49,953 bases of DNA, from NCBI GenBank assembly GCA_025459265.1, contig JALOQX010000006.1, forward strand, positions 1 to 49,953. The letters are read 5' to 3'. Numbering within the stretch: the first letter of the stretch is position 1; every line of letters starts with the position of its first letter. Position numbers and translations under genes: made by a program. The notes under the pieces were generated by a model. It did not search any database. It was not told the origin of the DNA and worked only from the letters and a program-made list of their open reading frames with translations. Below are positions 1-10,296 of the stretch, in pieces. Source of the DNA: Pirellulaceae bacterium. Lineage in GTDB: Bacteria; Planctomycetota; Planctomycetia; Pirellulales; Pirellulaceae.

Positions 1-342
1 CAGCAGTAACGCCGGCCGGTCCCCGTCGGGACACTCCCACGACGCGACCACGCGTCGATACGGCAAGGGTGCCTGATAATAAAAGTCTAGCCCACGTTCT
101 GAGAGGTGTTTGCCCAAGACGACGATCGCCTCGGCGTGCAGGACGCGACCGTCCGCCGCGACCGGAATGATGTCAATGGGATAGGGAAACGGTTCGCGCC
201 GATCGCAGCGGCGATCACTCCCCTGCGGCCTGCGCCGGTATTTCTGCAGGATCCCCCGCACGCAGTCGTAGATGTGCTGATCCTCAGTGCTCCGGAACGC
301 GAACGGTGCATCAGACAACGATGCGACGACGGCGGTGCTCAT
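1..342 (-). CDS. PilZ-like domain protein, C-terminal part cut by window edge
   Basis: An open frame starts at an ATG at 342 and runs leftward for 114 codons to the window edge without a stop, so the gene is incomplete. The translation has an Arg-rich segment (RRCDRREPFPYPI, about residues 43-55) followed by GKHLSERGLDFYYQAPLP (about 77-94). This resembles the RxxxR plus DLSxxG pattern of PilZ-type domains as found in planctomycete regulatory proteins, which suggests cyclic-di-GMP-linked or regulatory binding. The canonical D/NxSxxG motif is present only as LSERG, so the family call is tentative. No signal peptide or membrane segment is visible. A possible promoter overlaps the end of the ribBA gene just upstream. 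The coding assignment is stronger than the functional one. Confidence 0.6.
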   Translation of the reverse strand, partial: MSTAVVASLSDAPFAFRSTEDQHIYDCVRGILQKYRRRPQGSDRRCDRREPFPYPIDIIPVAADGRVLHAEAIVVLGKHLSERGLDFYYQAPLPYRRVVASWECPDGDRPALLL

Positions 343-473
343 GAACGATGACCCTGACCCAACGCGGCCTCAGATGCGAGGCATGGCCCGAGTGGACAGT
401 GACGCCGCCTGGATTGCAGGAAGAGTGGCAGGCCGGTCAGGCAGCGTTCCCGGCGCAATTCGACTGCAACGAA

Positions 474-502
474 TATCTACGTCACAAATGCGGGCGCGTC
501 AA
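474..502 (-). promoter_or_regulatory. candidate sigma70-like promoter for the PilZ-like gene
   Basis: On the minus strand, TTGACG (502-497) is followed after 17 nt by TAGATA (479-474). The -35 hexamer overlaps the ribBA stop codon. It lies about 130 bp upstream of the ATG at 342. The -35 match is good and the -10 match is weak, so this is an inference from sequence only. The rest of the 156-bp gap (343-498) shows nothing else. Confidence 0.3.
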
Positions 503-1713
503 TCCAGCGGAATGTGATGTCCCAGCTTGTCGCGCTTGGTCGCCAGATAGCGGACGTTAAATTCGTTAGGAGGCGGCAGGATCGGAACCTGATCGACCAC
601 TTCGAGGTCATAGCCGCGCAGGCTGAATGCTTCGGTCTTATTGGGATTGTTGGTCAACAGGCGAATGCGGTGCAGGCCCAGATCTTTCAGGATCTGGATG
701 CCGATCCCGTAATCCCGCATGTCGGCCTTGAAACCGAGCGCGTGATTGGCTTCCACCGTATCGAGTCCCTGATCCTGAAGTTCGTAGGCCTTGATCTTGG
801 CGGCCAGCCCGATGCCGCGACCCTCCTGCGGCAGGTACACGAGCACGCCCAGCCCTTCCTGACCGATCATCTGCAGGGCCAGGCGGAGCTGATCGCCGCA
901 GTCGCAGCGGAGCGAGTTGAGCAGGTCGCCGGTGAAACAGCTGGAGTGCATGCGCACCAGAGGAACCCGCTCGGGGTCGGCAGCATCACCCAGGACCAGG
1001 GCGACCGGTCCCTGTTCTTCGTATCGCACGTCGTAGCTGATAATGCGGAACTTGCCATACGCGGTGGGCAACGTGGCTTCGGCAGTGCGCGCCACCAGCT
1101 TCTCGTTCAGACGCCGATGTGCGATGAGCTGCTCGATCGAAATGATCTCGAGCCGATGCCGTTCGGCGATCTCCAGCAACTGACGTCGGCTTGCCCGGGC
1201 GCCTTGGTCGTCCAGGATTTCGCACAGCACCCCGGCCGGCGTCAGTCCGGCCATGCGTGCCAGGTCCACCGCCGCCTCCGTGTGCCCGGCCCGGCGCAGG
1301 ACGCCGCCCTCTTTGGCCAGCAGCAGATGCACGTGTCCGGGCCGCACGAAATCCTGCGGTCCCGTCTTGGGGTCGACGATTGCCCGCACGGTTACCGACC
1401 GCTCGTCGGCCGTGATGCCCGTGCGCACAGAGACATGATCGAGCGGCGTCATGAAGGCGGTCCGCCACGGTGTGGTATTGCTTTCGACCAGCGGCCAGAC
1501 GTCCAGACGGCGACAGATGTCGGGCAGCACGGGGACGCAGAATTCACCCCGGCCGCTCATCACGAAATTCACCACTTCCGGGGTGGCCTTCTCCGCCGCG
1601 CAAATGAAATCCCCTTCGTTTTCCCGATCCTCCGCGTCGACGACAATCACGACCTCGCCTCGCGTTATGGCATCGACAGCAGCTTGGACGGACGAGAACT
1701 TGCGTGCCACCAT
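499..1713 (-). CDS. ribBA: bifunctional 3,4-dihydroxy-2-butanone-4-phosphate synthase / GTP cyclohydrolase II
   Basis: This enzyme supplies both precursors of riboflavin: it converts ribulose 5-phosphate to the four-carbon dihydroxybutanone phosphate, and GTP to the diaminopyrimidine. The N-terminal half has the DHBP synthase signature DAEDRENEGDF near residues 26-36 and GHTEAAVDL further on. The C-terminal half has the GTP cyclohydrolase II zinc motif CFTGDLLNSLRCDCGDQL and the PQEGRGIGL loop. The protein is 404 residues from the ATG at 1713, the usual length. That start is preferred over a GTG-like or ATG start 33 nt upstream because GAGAGGG lies about 10 nt before it and the protein then begins directly at the domain. 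A TATAAT box sits about 60 nt upstream. No FMN riboswitch fits in the short leader. Confidence 0.94.
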   Translation of the reverse strand: MVARKFSSVQAAVDAITRGEVVIVVDAEDRENEGDFICAAEKATPEVVNFVMSGRGEFCVPVLPDICRRLDVWPLVESNTTPWRTAFMTPLDHVSVRTGITADERSVTVRAIVDPKTGPQDFVRPGHVHLLLAKEGGVLRRAGHTEAAVDLARMAGLTPAGVLCEILDDQGARASRRQLLEIAERHRLEIISIEQLIAHRRLNEKLVARTAEATLPTAYGKFRIISYDVRYEEQGPVALVLGDAADPERVPLVRMHSSCFTGDLLNSLRCDCGDQLRLALQMIGQEGLGVLVYLPQEGRGIGLAAKIKAYELQDQGLDTVEANHALGFKADMRDYGIGIQILKDLGLHRIRLLTNNPNKTEAFSLRGYDLEVVDQVPILPPPNEFNVRYLATKRDKLGHHIPLD

Positions 1714-1771
1714 GACCCTCTTCGGCCCTCTCGGCAAGCAGCACAACTACCTGCCACCGGGAAACTGCCGT

Positions 1772-1777
1772 ATTATA
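1772..1777 (-). promoter_or_regulatory. TATAAT -10 box of ribBA
   Basis: A perfect TATAAT lies on the minus strand at 1777-1772, about 59 nt upstream of the ribBA ATG. A weak -35 (CTGGCA, 1802-1797) lies 19 nt further upstream. Transcription would start near 1766, giving a leader of about 50 nt. Confidence 0.4.
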
Positions 1778-1909
1778 GCGCTGCGGAGACCGCCTGTGCC
1801 AGGGACCCCGCGGTGGTTGCCGCGCAGAGCGATGCGGCAACGTCACCGCGCGGGGCTGCTGCGTGATCCTTCGTCACCGATTGGCGCCTGACCGAGGACG
1901 CACCCGACC

Positions 1910-2758
1910 ATGTCGCTGCTGGACCGAGCTGAGTACGTCGAGCAAGCCTATTTCTTTCGGTGTTTGTGCGAGCGGCTGCCGCAGAACATGCCGCTGCAGG
2001 AGCTGCTGGAGCAACTGCAGGATGAACTCCTGTCGACGACCAAGCTCCCGATGGCCCTCGGCTTCCTGCTGGGGGAACTCAAACACCGCGGCGAAATCAG
2101 TACGGGAATGAAACAACTGGCCCACTATTTCACCCCCTTCCAGACGTACGTCATCGGCGAGGCGGAGAACGAGCGGGGGCGGTTTGACATGCGCGTGGCC
2201 TTCGAAATCCTGCGGTACGAGGCGGAGTACCGGGCGGCCGGAGCCACGCGTCCGGGCGCGTTCCTCTACCAGTTTGAGACGCTGTGCCGCAATCGACTGC
2301 GATACGAAAAGGGGCTGGATGCCATGGCCGGTGATCCCCTTTACGACCAGGACTGGCGGAATTGGCTGGCGACTGTCCGCCGGCAGGTCGGGATCGTGGA
2401 TCTGGCCGACCTGATTTACGTGCGGAGCGAACACTACGCGGCCGACCGGCGCCGCCGCTTCGGCCAGTCCGACACGCAGGAGCCCATGCTCTTTGGCGAA
2501 AAGGAGGGCAAGATCGCCCTGGCCAATCGCCGCAAGGACCCCTTGTACCTGTTTGCCGCACTTCAACGCCACCTCGGATATCCGGCCGTGCCGCGGCTCA
2601 AACCGGCCGACGAGACGCCGACGCTGCTGCCGCAGATGCTGCGCCGCATGGAGCGGCTGGAGACGCGCGTCAAGCTGCTGGAAGACGAGCAGCGCGGGGG
2701 CATCGATCTGACGAAATTCTATGCGGCGCCCGGTCGCCCGGCGCCGGGGGGCCCGTGA
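1910..2758 (+). CDS. conserved protein of unknown function, probably planctomycete-specific
   Basis: A 282-residue soluble protein with no signal peptide or membrane segment. The N-terminal two-thirds is predicted helical, with short recognisable stretches such as AEYVEQAYFFRCL (near residue 7) and HYFTPFQTYVIGEAENERGRFDMR (about 67-90). The C-terminal part holds a heptad-like, charged segment (MLRRMERLETRVKLLEDEQ, about 243-261) that could form a short coiled coil, followed by a Pro/Gly-rich tail. I recall similar proteins in planctomycete genomes but know no function for them. It diverges from ribBA with a 196-bp gap and is 354 bp before korA, so no operon partner is evident. The coding call rests on consistent codon use and an intact frame. 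Confidence 0.75.
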   Translation: MSLLDRAEYVEQAYFFRCLCERLPQNMPLQELLEQLQDELLSTTKLPMALGFLLGELKHRGEISTGMKQLAHYFTPFQTYVIGEAENERGRFDMRVAFEILRYEAEYRAAGATRPGAFLYQFETLCRNRLRYEKGLDAMAGDPLYDQDWRNWLATVRRQVGIVDLADLIYVRSEHYAADRRRRFGQSDTQEPMLFGEKEGKIALANRRKDPLYLFAALQRHLGYPAVPRLKPADETPTLLPQMLRRMERLETRVKLLEDEQRGGIDLTKFYAAPGRPAPGGP

Positions 2759-2838
2759 GCAGGATTCCGCGCGGCGCACTGTCCGAATCCGCGACTGCGG
2801 CTACGAATATCCAGGGGGAAAGTCCGTGCAGAGTGAGG

Positions 2839-2867
2839 TTCACGAATCCCCCGTGGCGTGGTACATT
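2839..2867 (+). promoter_or_regulatory. candidate promoter upstream of korA
   Basis: TTCACG (2839-2844), a 17-nt spacer and TACATT (2862-2867) match the sigma70 consensus at 4 of 6 positions each. It lies in the 354-bp non-coding gap 2759-3112, giving a leader of about 240 nt. The same gap ends with a 6-bp inverted repeat, ATTTGC (3085-3090) and GCAAAT (3106-3111), directly against the korA start codon, where it could occlude the ribosome. Nothing else is recognisable in the gap. Confidence 0.3.
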
Positions 2868-3112
2868 CACGGCGGAGTCGGACTCGTGGGGGAGACGCCC
2901 GTGACGCGGTGTTTCAGTGGTGCGCTCAGGACTGCGGAGTGCGGGTGAGCAGTCAGCAGGGCGGTTCTCATGGACACGCGCGAGTCGGGCGGGATCGCCT
3001 CCGTTTCTGCCGCTGCCGTCCGGCGCTGCCCGGTACGCAGCGTGACGAACCTGCGAGATCATAGAACGCACCGGATTGGTGAGCATTTGCCTCGGGCCTA
3101 CGTAAGCAAATC

Positions 3113-5005
3113 ATGACATCCACCACTGAATCGGTTGAATCTGTTCCCCAGCCTGCTCCTGCGAAGAAGACGCTCTCGCTCGATGGCGCCACGATTCGCC
3201 TGGCGGGTGATTCCGGGGACGGCATGCAGTTGCTCGGGACGCAGTTGACCAACACCTCGGCACTGCTGGGCAACGATGTCGCCACGTTTCCCGACTATCC
3301 GGCCGAAATCCGCGCGCCGCGCGGCACGCGGGCGGGCGTGAGCGGTTTTCAGGTCCAGTTCTCGTCCCACGACATCTTCACCCCCGGGGACCGGCTCGAC
3401 GCGCTGATCGCCATGAACCCGGCCGCGCTGGTGACGAACCTGAGCGACCTGGAGGCGGGTGGGTTGTTGATCGTCAACGTGGACAGTTTTGACGCCAAGG
3501 AGCTGCGTCTGGCCCAGATGGAGCACAATCCGCTCGAGGACGGCTCGCTGGAAAAATACCAGGTCGTCCGCGTACCGATGACCATGCTCACCCGCAACGC
3601 GGTGGAGGGTCTGGGACTGGGCGTGAAGATCGCCGACCGCTGCCGCAACTTCTTTGCCATGGGGCTGGTGTACTGGCTTTACGGGCGCGACTTGACGCCG
3701 ACGTTGCGGTACATTCACGACAAGTTCGGGAGCAAGCCCGATATTGCGCTGGCCAACGAGCGGGCGCTGCGTGCGGGCTGGAACTATGGCGAGACCACCG
3801 AGTTGTTTACCAGCAACTATCGCGTGGCGCCGGCCCGGCTGGCTGCGGGAACCTACTACAACATCATGGGCAATCAGGCGCTGGCCTGGGGGCTGGTGAC
3901 CGCCGCCCAGCTGAGCGGCAAGGAACTGTTCCTGGCTTCCTATCCGATCACGCCGGCCAGCGACATTCTGCACGAGCTGAGCCGGCTCAAGCACTTCGGC
4001 GTCCGGACGTTCCAGGCCGAAGACGAAATCGCGGCCGTGTGCGCGGCCATCGGCGCGTCGTTTGGCGGCGCGGCGGCGGTGACGTCCACCAGCGGACCGG
4101 GCGTGGCCCTCAAGGCGGAAGGGATGGGCCTGGCGGTCATGCTGGAACTCCCCCTGATTGTGGTCAACGTGCAGCGCGGCGGTCCGAGCACCGGGCTGCC
4201 GACCAAGACGGAGCAGGCGGACCTGCTGCAGGCGCTATGCGGCCGCAACGGCGAGTGTCCCTTGCCGGTGCTCGCCGCCGCGAGCCCCGCCGATTGCTTC
4301 GACGTGGCGCAGGAAGCTTGGCGCATCGCCGTTCGCTTCATGACCCCCGTCATGCTGCTTTCCGACGGGTACATCGCCAACGGCTCGGAGCCCTGGCGCA
4401 TTCCCGACGTCGATCAGCTCCCGCGGGTGACGATCCAGCATCCGCAGCCGCTGGAGCCGGGCGGCGTGTTCCTGCCGTACGATCGCGACGAGCGGCTGGC
4501 ACGGCCCTGGGCGCTGCCCGGCACACCCGGGCTCATGCACCGGATCGGCGGCCTGGAGAAACAGAACCGCACGGGGACGGTCAGTTACGATTCCGACAAC
4601 CACGAGGCCATGGTGCGCCTCCGGGCTCAGAAGGTCGCCCGCGTCGCCCAGGACGTGCCTTTGCAGCAAGTGCTGGGTCCCCCACGCGGCGATCTGCTCG
4701 TGGTCAGCTGGGGCGGTACGTACGGGGCCTGTACGACGGCGGTGCAGCAGTGTCTGAGCCAGGGTCTGTCCGTGGCGCACGCCCACCTCCGCTACCTCCA
4801 TCCGTTCCCCCGCAACCTGGGCGAGATCCTCCGCAACTACAAGCGGGTGCTGGTCCCCGAGCTTAACCTCGGCCAGCTGCGCCTGCTCCTGGCTGCCACG
4901 TACCTGGTCGACGCGACGGGATTGAACAAGGTGAAGGGCAAACCCTTCGCCGTCAGCGAACTGGTCGACAAGATCAAACAAGAACTCGCACTGATCGGTG
5001 GATAG
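3113..5005 (+). CDS. korA: 2-oxoacid:ferredoxin oxidoreductase, fused gamma-alpha subunit
   Basis: With the next gene it forms an enzyme that oxidatively decarboxylates a 2-oxoacid (2-oxoglutarate most likely, from the two-subunit architecture) to the acyl-CoA while reducing ferredoxin. The 630-residue protein has the gamma domain first, with the glycine-rich RLAGDSGDGMQLLGTQL near residues 29-45. The alpha domain follows, with SYPITPASDILHELS from about 278 and TSTSGPGVALKAEGMGLA near 324-341. The C-terminal region carries SWGGTYGACTTA. The length and gamma-alpha order match the KorA family. The stop is 2 nt before the korB ATG, so the pair is an operon. No Shine-Dalgarno sequence is obvious; the ATG at 3113 was chosen because an earlier start is not available. 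Substrate specificity cannot be read from sequence. Confidence 0.9.
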   Translation: MTSTTESVESVPQPAPAKKTLSLDGATIRLAGDSGDGMQLLGTQLTNTSALLGNDVATFPDYPAEIRAPRGTRAGVSGFQVQFSSHDIFTPGDRLDALIAMNPAALVTNLSDLEAGGLLIVNVDSFDAKELRLAQMEHNPLEDGSLEKYQVVRVPMTMLTRNAVEGLGLGVKIADRCRNFFAMGLVYWLYGRDLTPTLRYIHDKFGSKPDIALANERALRAGWNYGETTELFTSNYRVAPARLAAGTYYNIMGNQALAWGLVTAAQLSGKELFLASYPITPASDILHELSRLKHFGVRTFQAEDEIAAVCAAIGASFGGAAAVTSTSGPGVALKAEGMGLAVMLELPLIVVNVQRGGPSTGLPTKTEQADLLQALCGRNGECPLPVLAAASPADCFDVAQEAWRIAVRFMTPVMLLSDGYIANGSEPWRIPDVDQLPRVTIQHPQPLEPGGVFLPYDRDERLARPWALPGTPGLMHRIGGLEKQNRTGTVSYDSDNHEAMVRLRAQKVARVAQDVPLQQVLGPPRGDLLVVSWGGTYGACTTAVQQCLSQGLSVAHAHLRYLHPFPRNLGEILRNYKRVLVPELNLGQLRLLLAATYLVDATGLNKVKGKPFAVSELVDKIKQELALIGG

Positions 5006-5007
5006 CC

Positions 5008-6024
5008 ATGAGCATTGAACTCCCTACCCTCAAACCGACCGACTATGCCAGCAACCAGGACGTGCGCTGGTGCCCGGGATGCGGCGACTATTCGATCCTG
5101 GCGCAGATGAAGAAGGTCATGGCGGCCCTGCAAACGCCGCGCGAAAAGCTGGTGTTCATTTCCGGCATCGGATGTTCGAGCCGCTTCCCCTATTACATGG
5201 ATACCTACGGATTGCACAGTATCCACGGCCGCGCGCCGGCGTTTGCGACCGGCCTGAAAGCGGCCCGCCCCGATCTCCAGGTCTGGGTGATCACCGGCGA
5301 CGGAGACGGTCTGAGCATCGGTGGGAACCACCTGATGCACTGCATCCGCCGCAACGTCGACCTGAACATCGTGCTGTTCAACAACCGCATCTACGGGCTG
5401 ACCAAGGGGCAGTACTCGCCCACGTCCCGGCTGGGAGCCGTCACCAAGAGCTCCCCCATGGGCGTTATCGATAACCCGCTCTACCCGCTCTCGATCGCGA
5501 TCGGCTGCGAAGCGACGTTCGTCGCGCGCACCGTGGACACAAATGTCAAACATCTCGGCGACGTGCTGCAACGCGCTGCCGAACACCAGGGAGTGTCGTT
5601 CGTGGAAGTGTATCAGAACTGCGTCGTGTTCAACGACGGAGCGTTCGAATACGCGACCGATCGCGACCGCAAGGCGGATACGACCATTGAGTTGCAGCAT
5701 GGCAAGCCGCTCATTTTCGGCACGCACCGCGACAAAGGCATCCGCCTGCGCGGCATGGAGCCGGAAGTTGTGGACCTGCAGTCCGGCGTCTCCGAAGATG
5801 ATCTGCTGTTCCACGACGAAAAGGCGGCGGAACCGAGCCTGGCGTACTTGTTGAGCCGCATGCGGTATCCGGATTTCCCCGAACCGATCGGCGTGTTCCG
5901 GGCCGTGGATCGTCCGCGTTACGATGCCGAATTGAATCACCAGATCGATGCAGCCCGCGCGAAACGGGGACCGGGAGACCTGGCCCAGCTTTTCCGCAGC
6001 GGCGATACCTGGACCGTCACGTGA
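5008..6024 (+). CDS. korB: 2-oxoacid:ferredoxin oxidoreductase, beta subunit (thiamine diphosphate binding)
   Basis: The catalytic beta subunit binds thiamine diphosphate and an iron-sulfur cluster. The 338-residue product has the CPGCGDYSIL cluster motif at about residues 22-31 (Cys22 and Cys25), with a further Cys in IGCEATF near 171. The ThDP/magnesium motif GDGDGLSIGGNH is near 97-108, followed by NIVLFNNRIYGLTKGQYSPTS. Length and motifs are standard for KorB. A Shine-Dalgarno-like GGTGG precedes the ATG, which starts 2 nt after the korA stop. Expression is likely co-transcriptional with korA. It converges with the EamA gene, with only 15 nt between them. Confidence 0.92.
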   Translation: MSIELPTLKPTDYASNQDVRWCPGCGDYSILAQMKKVMAALQTPREKLVFISGIGCSSRFPYYMDTYGLHSIHGRAPAFATGLKAARPDLQVWVITGDGDGLSIGGNHLMHCIRRNVDLNIVLFNNRIYGLTKGQYSPTSRLGAVTKSSPMGVIDNPLYPLSIAIGCEATFVARTVDTNVKHLGDVLQRAAEHQGVSFVEVYQNCVVFNDGAFEYATDRDRKADTTIELQHGKPLIFGTHRDKGIRLRGMEPEVVDLQSGVSEDDLLFHDEKAAEPSLAYLLSRMRYPDFPEPIGVFRAVDRPRYDAELNHQIDAARAKRGPGDLAQLFRSGDTWTVT

Positions 6025-6029
6025 TCGGC

Positions 6030-6050
6030 CCGCGGGGATTCAGCCCGCGG
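6030..6050. terminator. possible hairpin between converging korB and EamA genes
   Basis: Two self-complementary CCGCGG arms (6030-6035 and 6045-6050) can pair around a 9-nt loop that includes the stop codon of the minus-strand gene at 6040. No T-run follows on either side, so this is only a weak candidate for a bidirectional stop. Confidence 0.25.
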
Positions 6051-7062
6051 TGGCGGGTTGCTCGAGCACTTCGTCCGCGGCGGCGCTGACGGGGCGCGCG
6101 GGTTCGCTCACGCGGCGGCGGCGATGGGCCGGTTTACGATGCATCATCACCAGGCCCGCGGCCGTCATGGCCACGCCCCACCACAACGCCGGCGACGAGC
6201 GCTCCGCAAACATCACGACCCCGGCCACCGCCGCCATGGTCGCCTGCGTGGCGTTGAGCGCATTGACGTAGATGAGGGGAATCAGCTGGAGGGACTTGGT
6301 GAGCGCCAGAAAGGCCACCGCGTTGAACACCCCAGCCAGCATCATCATCCCGAAGTCGCCCGGCGGCGTCGCCTGCATGCCCGCCAGTCCGATCCGCGCC
6401 CACGAGAATACACCCAGGCCGAGGACCCCCGTCAGCGTGACGGTCACCAGCGTCATCGGAATGGACAAGGTGTCTTGCACGGTGTACCGGATGGCCACCC
6501 CCAGCAGGGCATACGCCACGCCCGACAGGCACGCCGCCCCGACGCCGGCCGCGACCACCCAGGGTGAACGCACCAGCTGCGCACTGGCGATGACCCGCGA
6601 TGCTTCGCCCGCCCCCAGCGACAAAACGGAAATCGCCCCGATCAACACGACGGTGGCCAGCGCCATGCGCGGTGTCACCGGCTCGTGCAACACGATCCGG
6701 CCCAGCCCGGCCCCCGCCAGGATCATCGTTCCCAGGGTCAACGGCACGGTCAGCGCAATGCCCACGACCCCCAACGACCATTGGAACAGCACGTTCCCGA
6801 ACAGCTGACCGATGATCGACACGGCCACCAGGATCAGCATCTGCCGCAGCGGCGGTAACAGCTCGACTCCCCGCACGATCCGCACGGCCAGCACGGGGCC
6901 AAACATCGCGACCGTCGGAAACGCCTTGACGCACGAGACCCAGACGGCGTCGCAGTCGCTGACGGCCCGCAGGCAGGCGTTGGCGGCCGTGTACCCCAGC
7001 GCAGCGGCCAACCCGCAGAGCGTGCCATACACAAGCGGCTCGCGGACAATGGATCGCAGCAC
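6040..7062 (-). CDS. EamA/DMT-family membrane transporter
   Basis: A protein of about 340 residues built from two repeats of roughly five hydrophobic segments each, the layout of drug/metabolite transporters of the EamA family. It opens with LVYGTLCGLAAALGYTAANACL and the second repeat ends in AMTAAGLVMMHRKPAHRRR, a basic cytoplasmic tail. The substrate is unknown; such proteins export amino acids, nucleosides or other small metabolites. The frame stays open much further upstream (to 7386), but that would overlap the ROK gene and add about 108 low-complexity basic residues. A GTG at 7062 fits the start of the first helix and follows a TATACT box, so it is preferred, although no ribosome-binding site is visible. 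A GTG at 7098 is the alternative. Confidence 0.8.
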   Translation of the reverse strand: MLRSIVREPLVYGTLCGLAAALGYTAANACLRAVSDCDAVWVSCVKAFPTVAMFGPVLAVRIVRGVELLPPLRQMLILVAVSIIGQLFGNVLFQWSLGVVGIALTVPLTLGTMILAGAGLGRIVLHEPVTPRMALATVVLIGAISVLSLGAGEASRVIASAQLVRSPWVVAAGVGAACLSGVAYALLGVAIRYTVQDTLSIPMTLVTVTLTGVLGLGVFSWARIGLAGMQATPPGDFGMMMLAGVFNAVAFLALTKSLQLIPLIYVNALNATQATMAAVAGVVMFAERSSPALWWGVAMTAAGLVMMHRKPAHRRRRVSEPARPVSAAADEVLEQPATAG

Positions 7063-7105
7063 AGCGCGCGGTGGGGAGGAGTTGCCGAGGGGTTGCACGC
7101 CGTCC

Positions 7106-7111
7106 AGTATA
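7106..7111 (-). promoter_or_regulatory. TATACT -10 box upstream of the EamA gene
   Basis: TATACT on the minus strand (7111-7106) would start transcription near 7099, leaving a leader of about 37 nt before the GTG at 7062. No convincing -35 was found. It supports the short version of the EamA protein. Confidence 0.3.
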
Positions 7112-7296
7112 ATGACCCAGTGGCGACCGCGATATGACCAGCGTCGAGGCCTCTCCGGCCGGCGGGCCACGTATGCTTTGTCAACCCCAAGATGACGCTT
7201 GGACGAGGCACCTGGGCGGGTGCCCCGAGCGCCGGGACGCCGGCGGTACGTGCGCACCTCGCGGTTTGTGTGATCCCACGGGGGGACAGATCCGGA

Positions 7297-7325
7297 TTGC
7301 TGAGAACCGACGGAAATCCTATATT
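7297..7325 (+). promoter_or_regulatory. sigma70-like promoter of the ROK kinase gene
   Basis: TTGCTG (7297-7302), a 17-nt spacer and TATATT (7320-7325) form a good promoter. The predicted start near 7332 leaves a leader of about 32 nt before the ATG at 7364. The 301-bp divergent gap 7063-7363 otherwise holds only the opposite TATACT box. Confidence 0.5.
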
Positions 7326-7363
7326 TTGACACACCTGCAACCGATTCCCCCTTTCTCACCCGA

Positions 7364-8392
7364 ATGTGCCGCATGCGACGAATCACCCCGCTTCCGGACG
7401 CTCAGCGACCGTTCTTCATTGGCATTGACGTCGGAGGCACGAACACCAAGATCGGGATTGTGGACAATGCCGGGCAGGTGCTCGGCTTCGACTCGATTGA
7501 AACCCGCGAGGAACTCGGGCCGGCCGATCTGTTCGCGCGGTCGGGCGAGGCGATTGACCGGCTGATCGCCGCCCAGGGCATTGCGCGAGGGGACCTCCAA
7601 GCCGCGGGGCTGGGCACGCCGGGTCCGATGGACATCCCGCGGGGCATGATCCTGGACCCGACCAACATGCCGCACTGGCGGTTCTTCCCCGTGCGGGACG
7701 AGTTATCGAAGGTCCTGCGGCTGCCGGTGGCGTTCAACAACGACGCCAACGCCGCGGCCTACGGCGAATTCTGGGTCGGCAGCGGGCGGCAGCATGAGGG
7801 GCTGATCCTGTTGACGCTCGGCACCGGCGTCGGGGGCGGCATCATCGTCAACGGGCAGGTCATCGAAGGCGTGAACAGTTTTGGGGCCGAGTGTGGTCAC
7901 GTGATTGTGGATTCGCGGCCCGACGCGCGGTTGTGCGTGTGGGGCGGCGGTCGGGGCGAGCTGGAGGCGTTTGCCAGCGCCAGTGCCATTGCGGTGCGGG
8001 CCGAGCAGTTGCTGGGCGACGGCCGCCCCAGCACGTTGCGGCAGCGCGTGCAGCGGGGCGAACCGGTGTCGACGCTCATGCTGGCGGAAGAAGCCGAGCA
8101 GGGCGACGCGCTGTCGCTGGAAGTGATCCTCGAGGCGGCCACTTACCTGGGCATTGGCATCGTCACGATGGTCCATATGATCGATCCAGGCGCGGTCATT
8201 CTGGGGGGCGCCATGAACTTCGGCGGGCCCGCGACCCGTGTCGGACGACAGTTCCTCGAGCGTGTGCGGGACGAGTTCCGCAGTCGGGCCTTCGAGGTCG
8301 TGGCCAAGAACACGGTCATCGACTATGCGAGCCTGGGAGGCGATGCGGGGTTCATCGGCGCGGCGGGTATCGCTCGTGCGAAGATCGCCTGA
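7364..8392 (+). CDS. ROK-family sugar kinase, probably glucokinase
   Basis: ROK proteins phosphorylate glucose or related sugars with ATP, or act as repressors when they carry a DNA-binding domain. No helix-turn-helix precedes the kinase fold here, so an enzyme is expected. The 342-residue protein has the ATP-binding motif FIGIDVGGTNTKIGI near residues 18-32, the sugar-binding NNDANAAAYGEF near 125-136, LTLGTGVGGGII near 149-160 and the metal-binding GAECGHVIVD near 174-183. The usual zinc cluster CxCGxxGCxE is altered to CVWGGGRGELE near 190-200, with only the first Cys kept (see findings). Two in-frame ATGs (7364 and 7373) could start it. A clear promoter lies just upstream. Confidence 0.9.
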   Translation: MCRMRRITPLPDAQRPFFIGIDVGGTNTKIGIVDNAGQVLGFDSIETREELGPADLFARSGEAIDRLIAAQGIARGDLQAAGLGTPGPMDIPRGMILDPTNMPHWRFFPVRDELSKVLRLPVAFNNDANAAAYGEFWVGSGRQHEGLILLTLGTGVGGGIIVNGQVIEGVNSFGAECGHVIVDSRPDARLCVWGGGRGELEAFASASAIAVRAEQLLGDGRPSTLRQRVQRGEPVSTLMLAEEAEQGDALSLEVILEAATYLGIGIVTMVHMIDPGAVILGGAMNFGGPATRVGRQFLERVRDEFRSRAFEVVAKNTVIDYASLGGDAGFIGAAGIARAKIA

Positions 8393-8482
8393 CCGACACG
8401 ACCAGCGCCGGGCCACCAGGGGCGAACTGCGGCTCGGACGCCTCCCGACGATTTGTGCGCCAAGGTCCGGACAACCGCTGCT

Positions 8483-10294
<1,812 letters not shown>

Positions 10295-10296
10295 CC

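Noticed and set aside
1714-1909. FMN riboswitch upstream of ribBA
   Set aside because: The leader after the TATAAT box is only about 50 nt, too short for an FMN riboswitch, and no conserved element was recognised.
7063-7386. N-terminal extension of the EamA protein to an ATG at 7386
   Set aside because: It would overlap the ROK gene start and its promoter. The extra 108 residues are basic low complexity and precede the first membrane helix.
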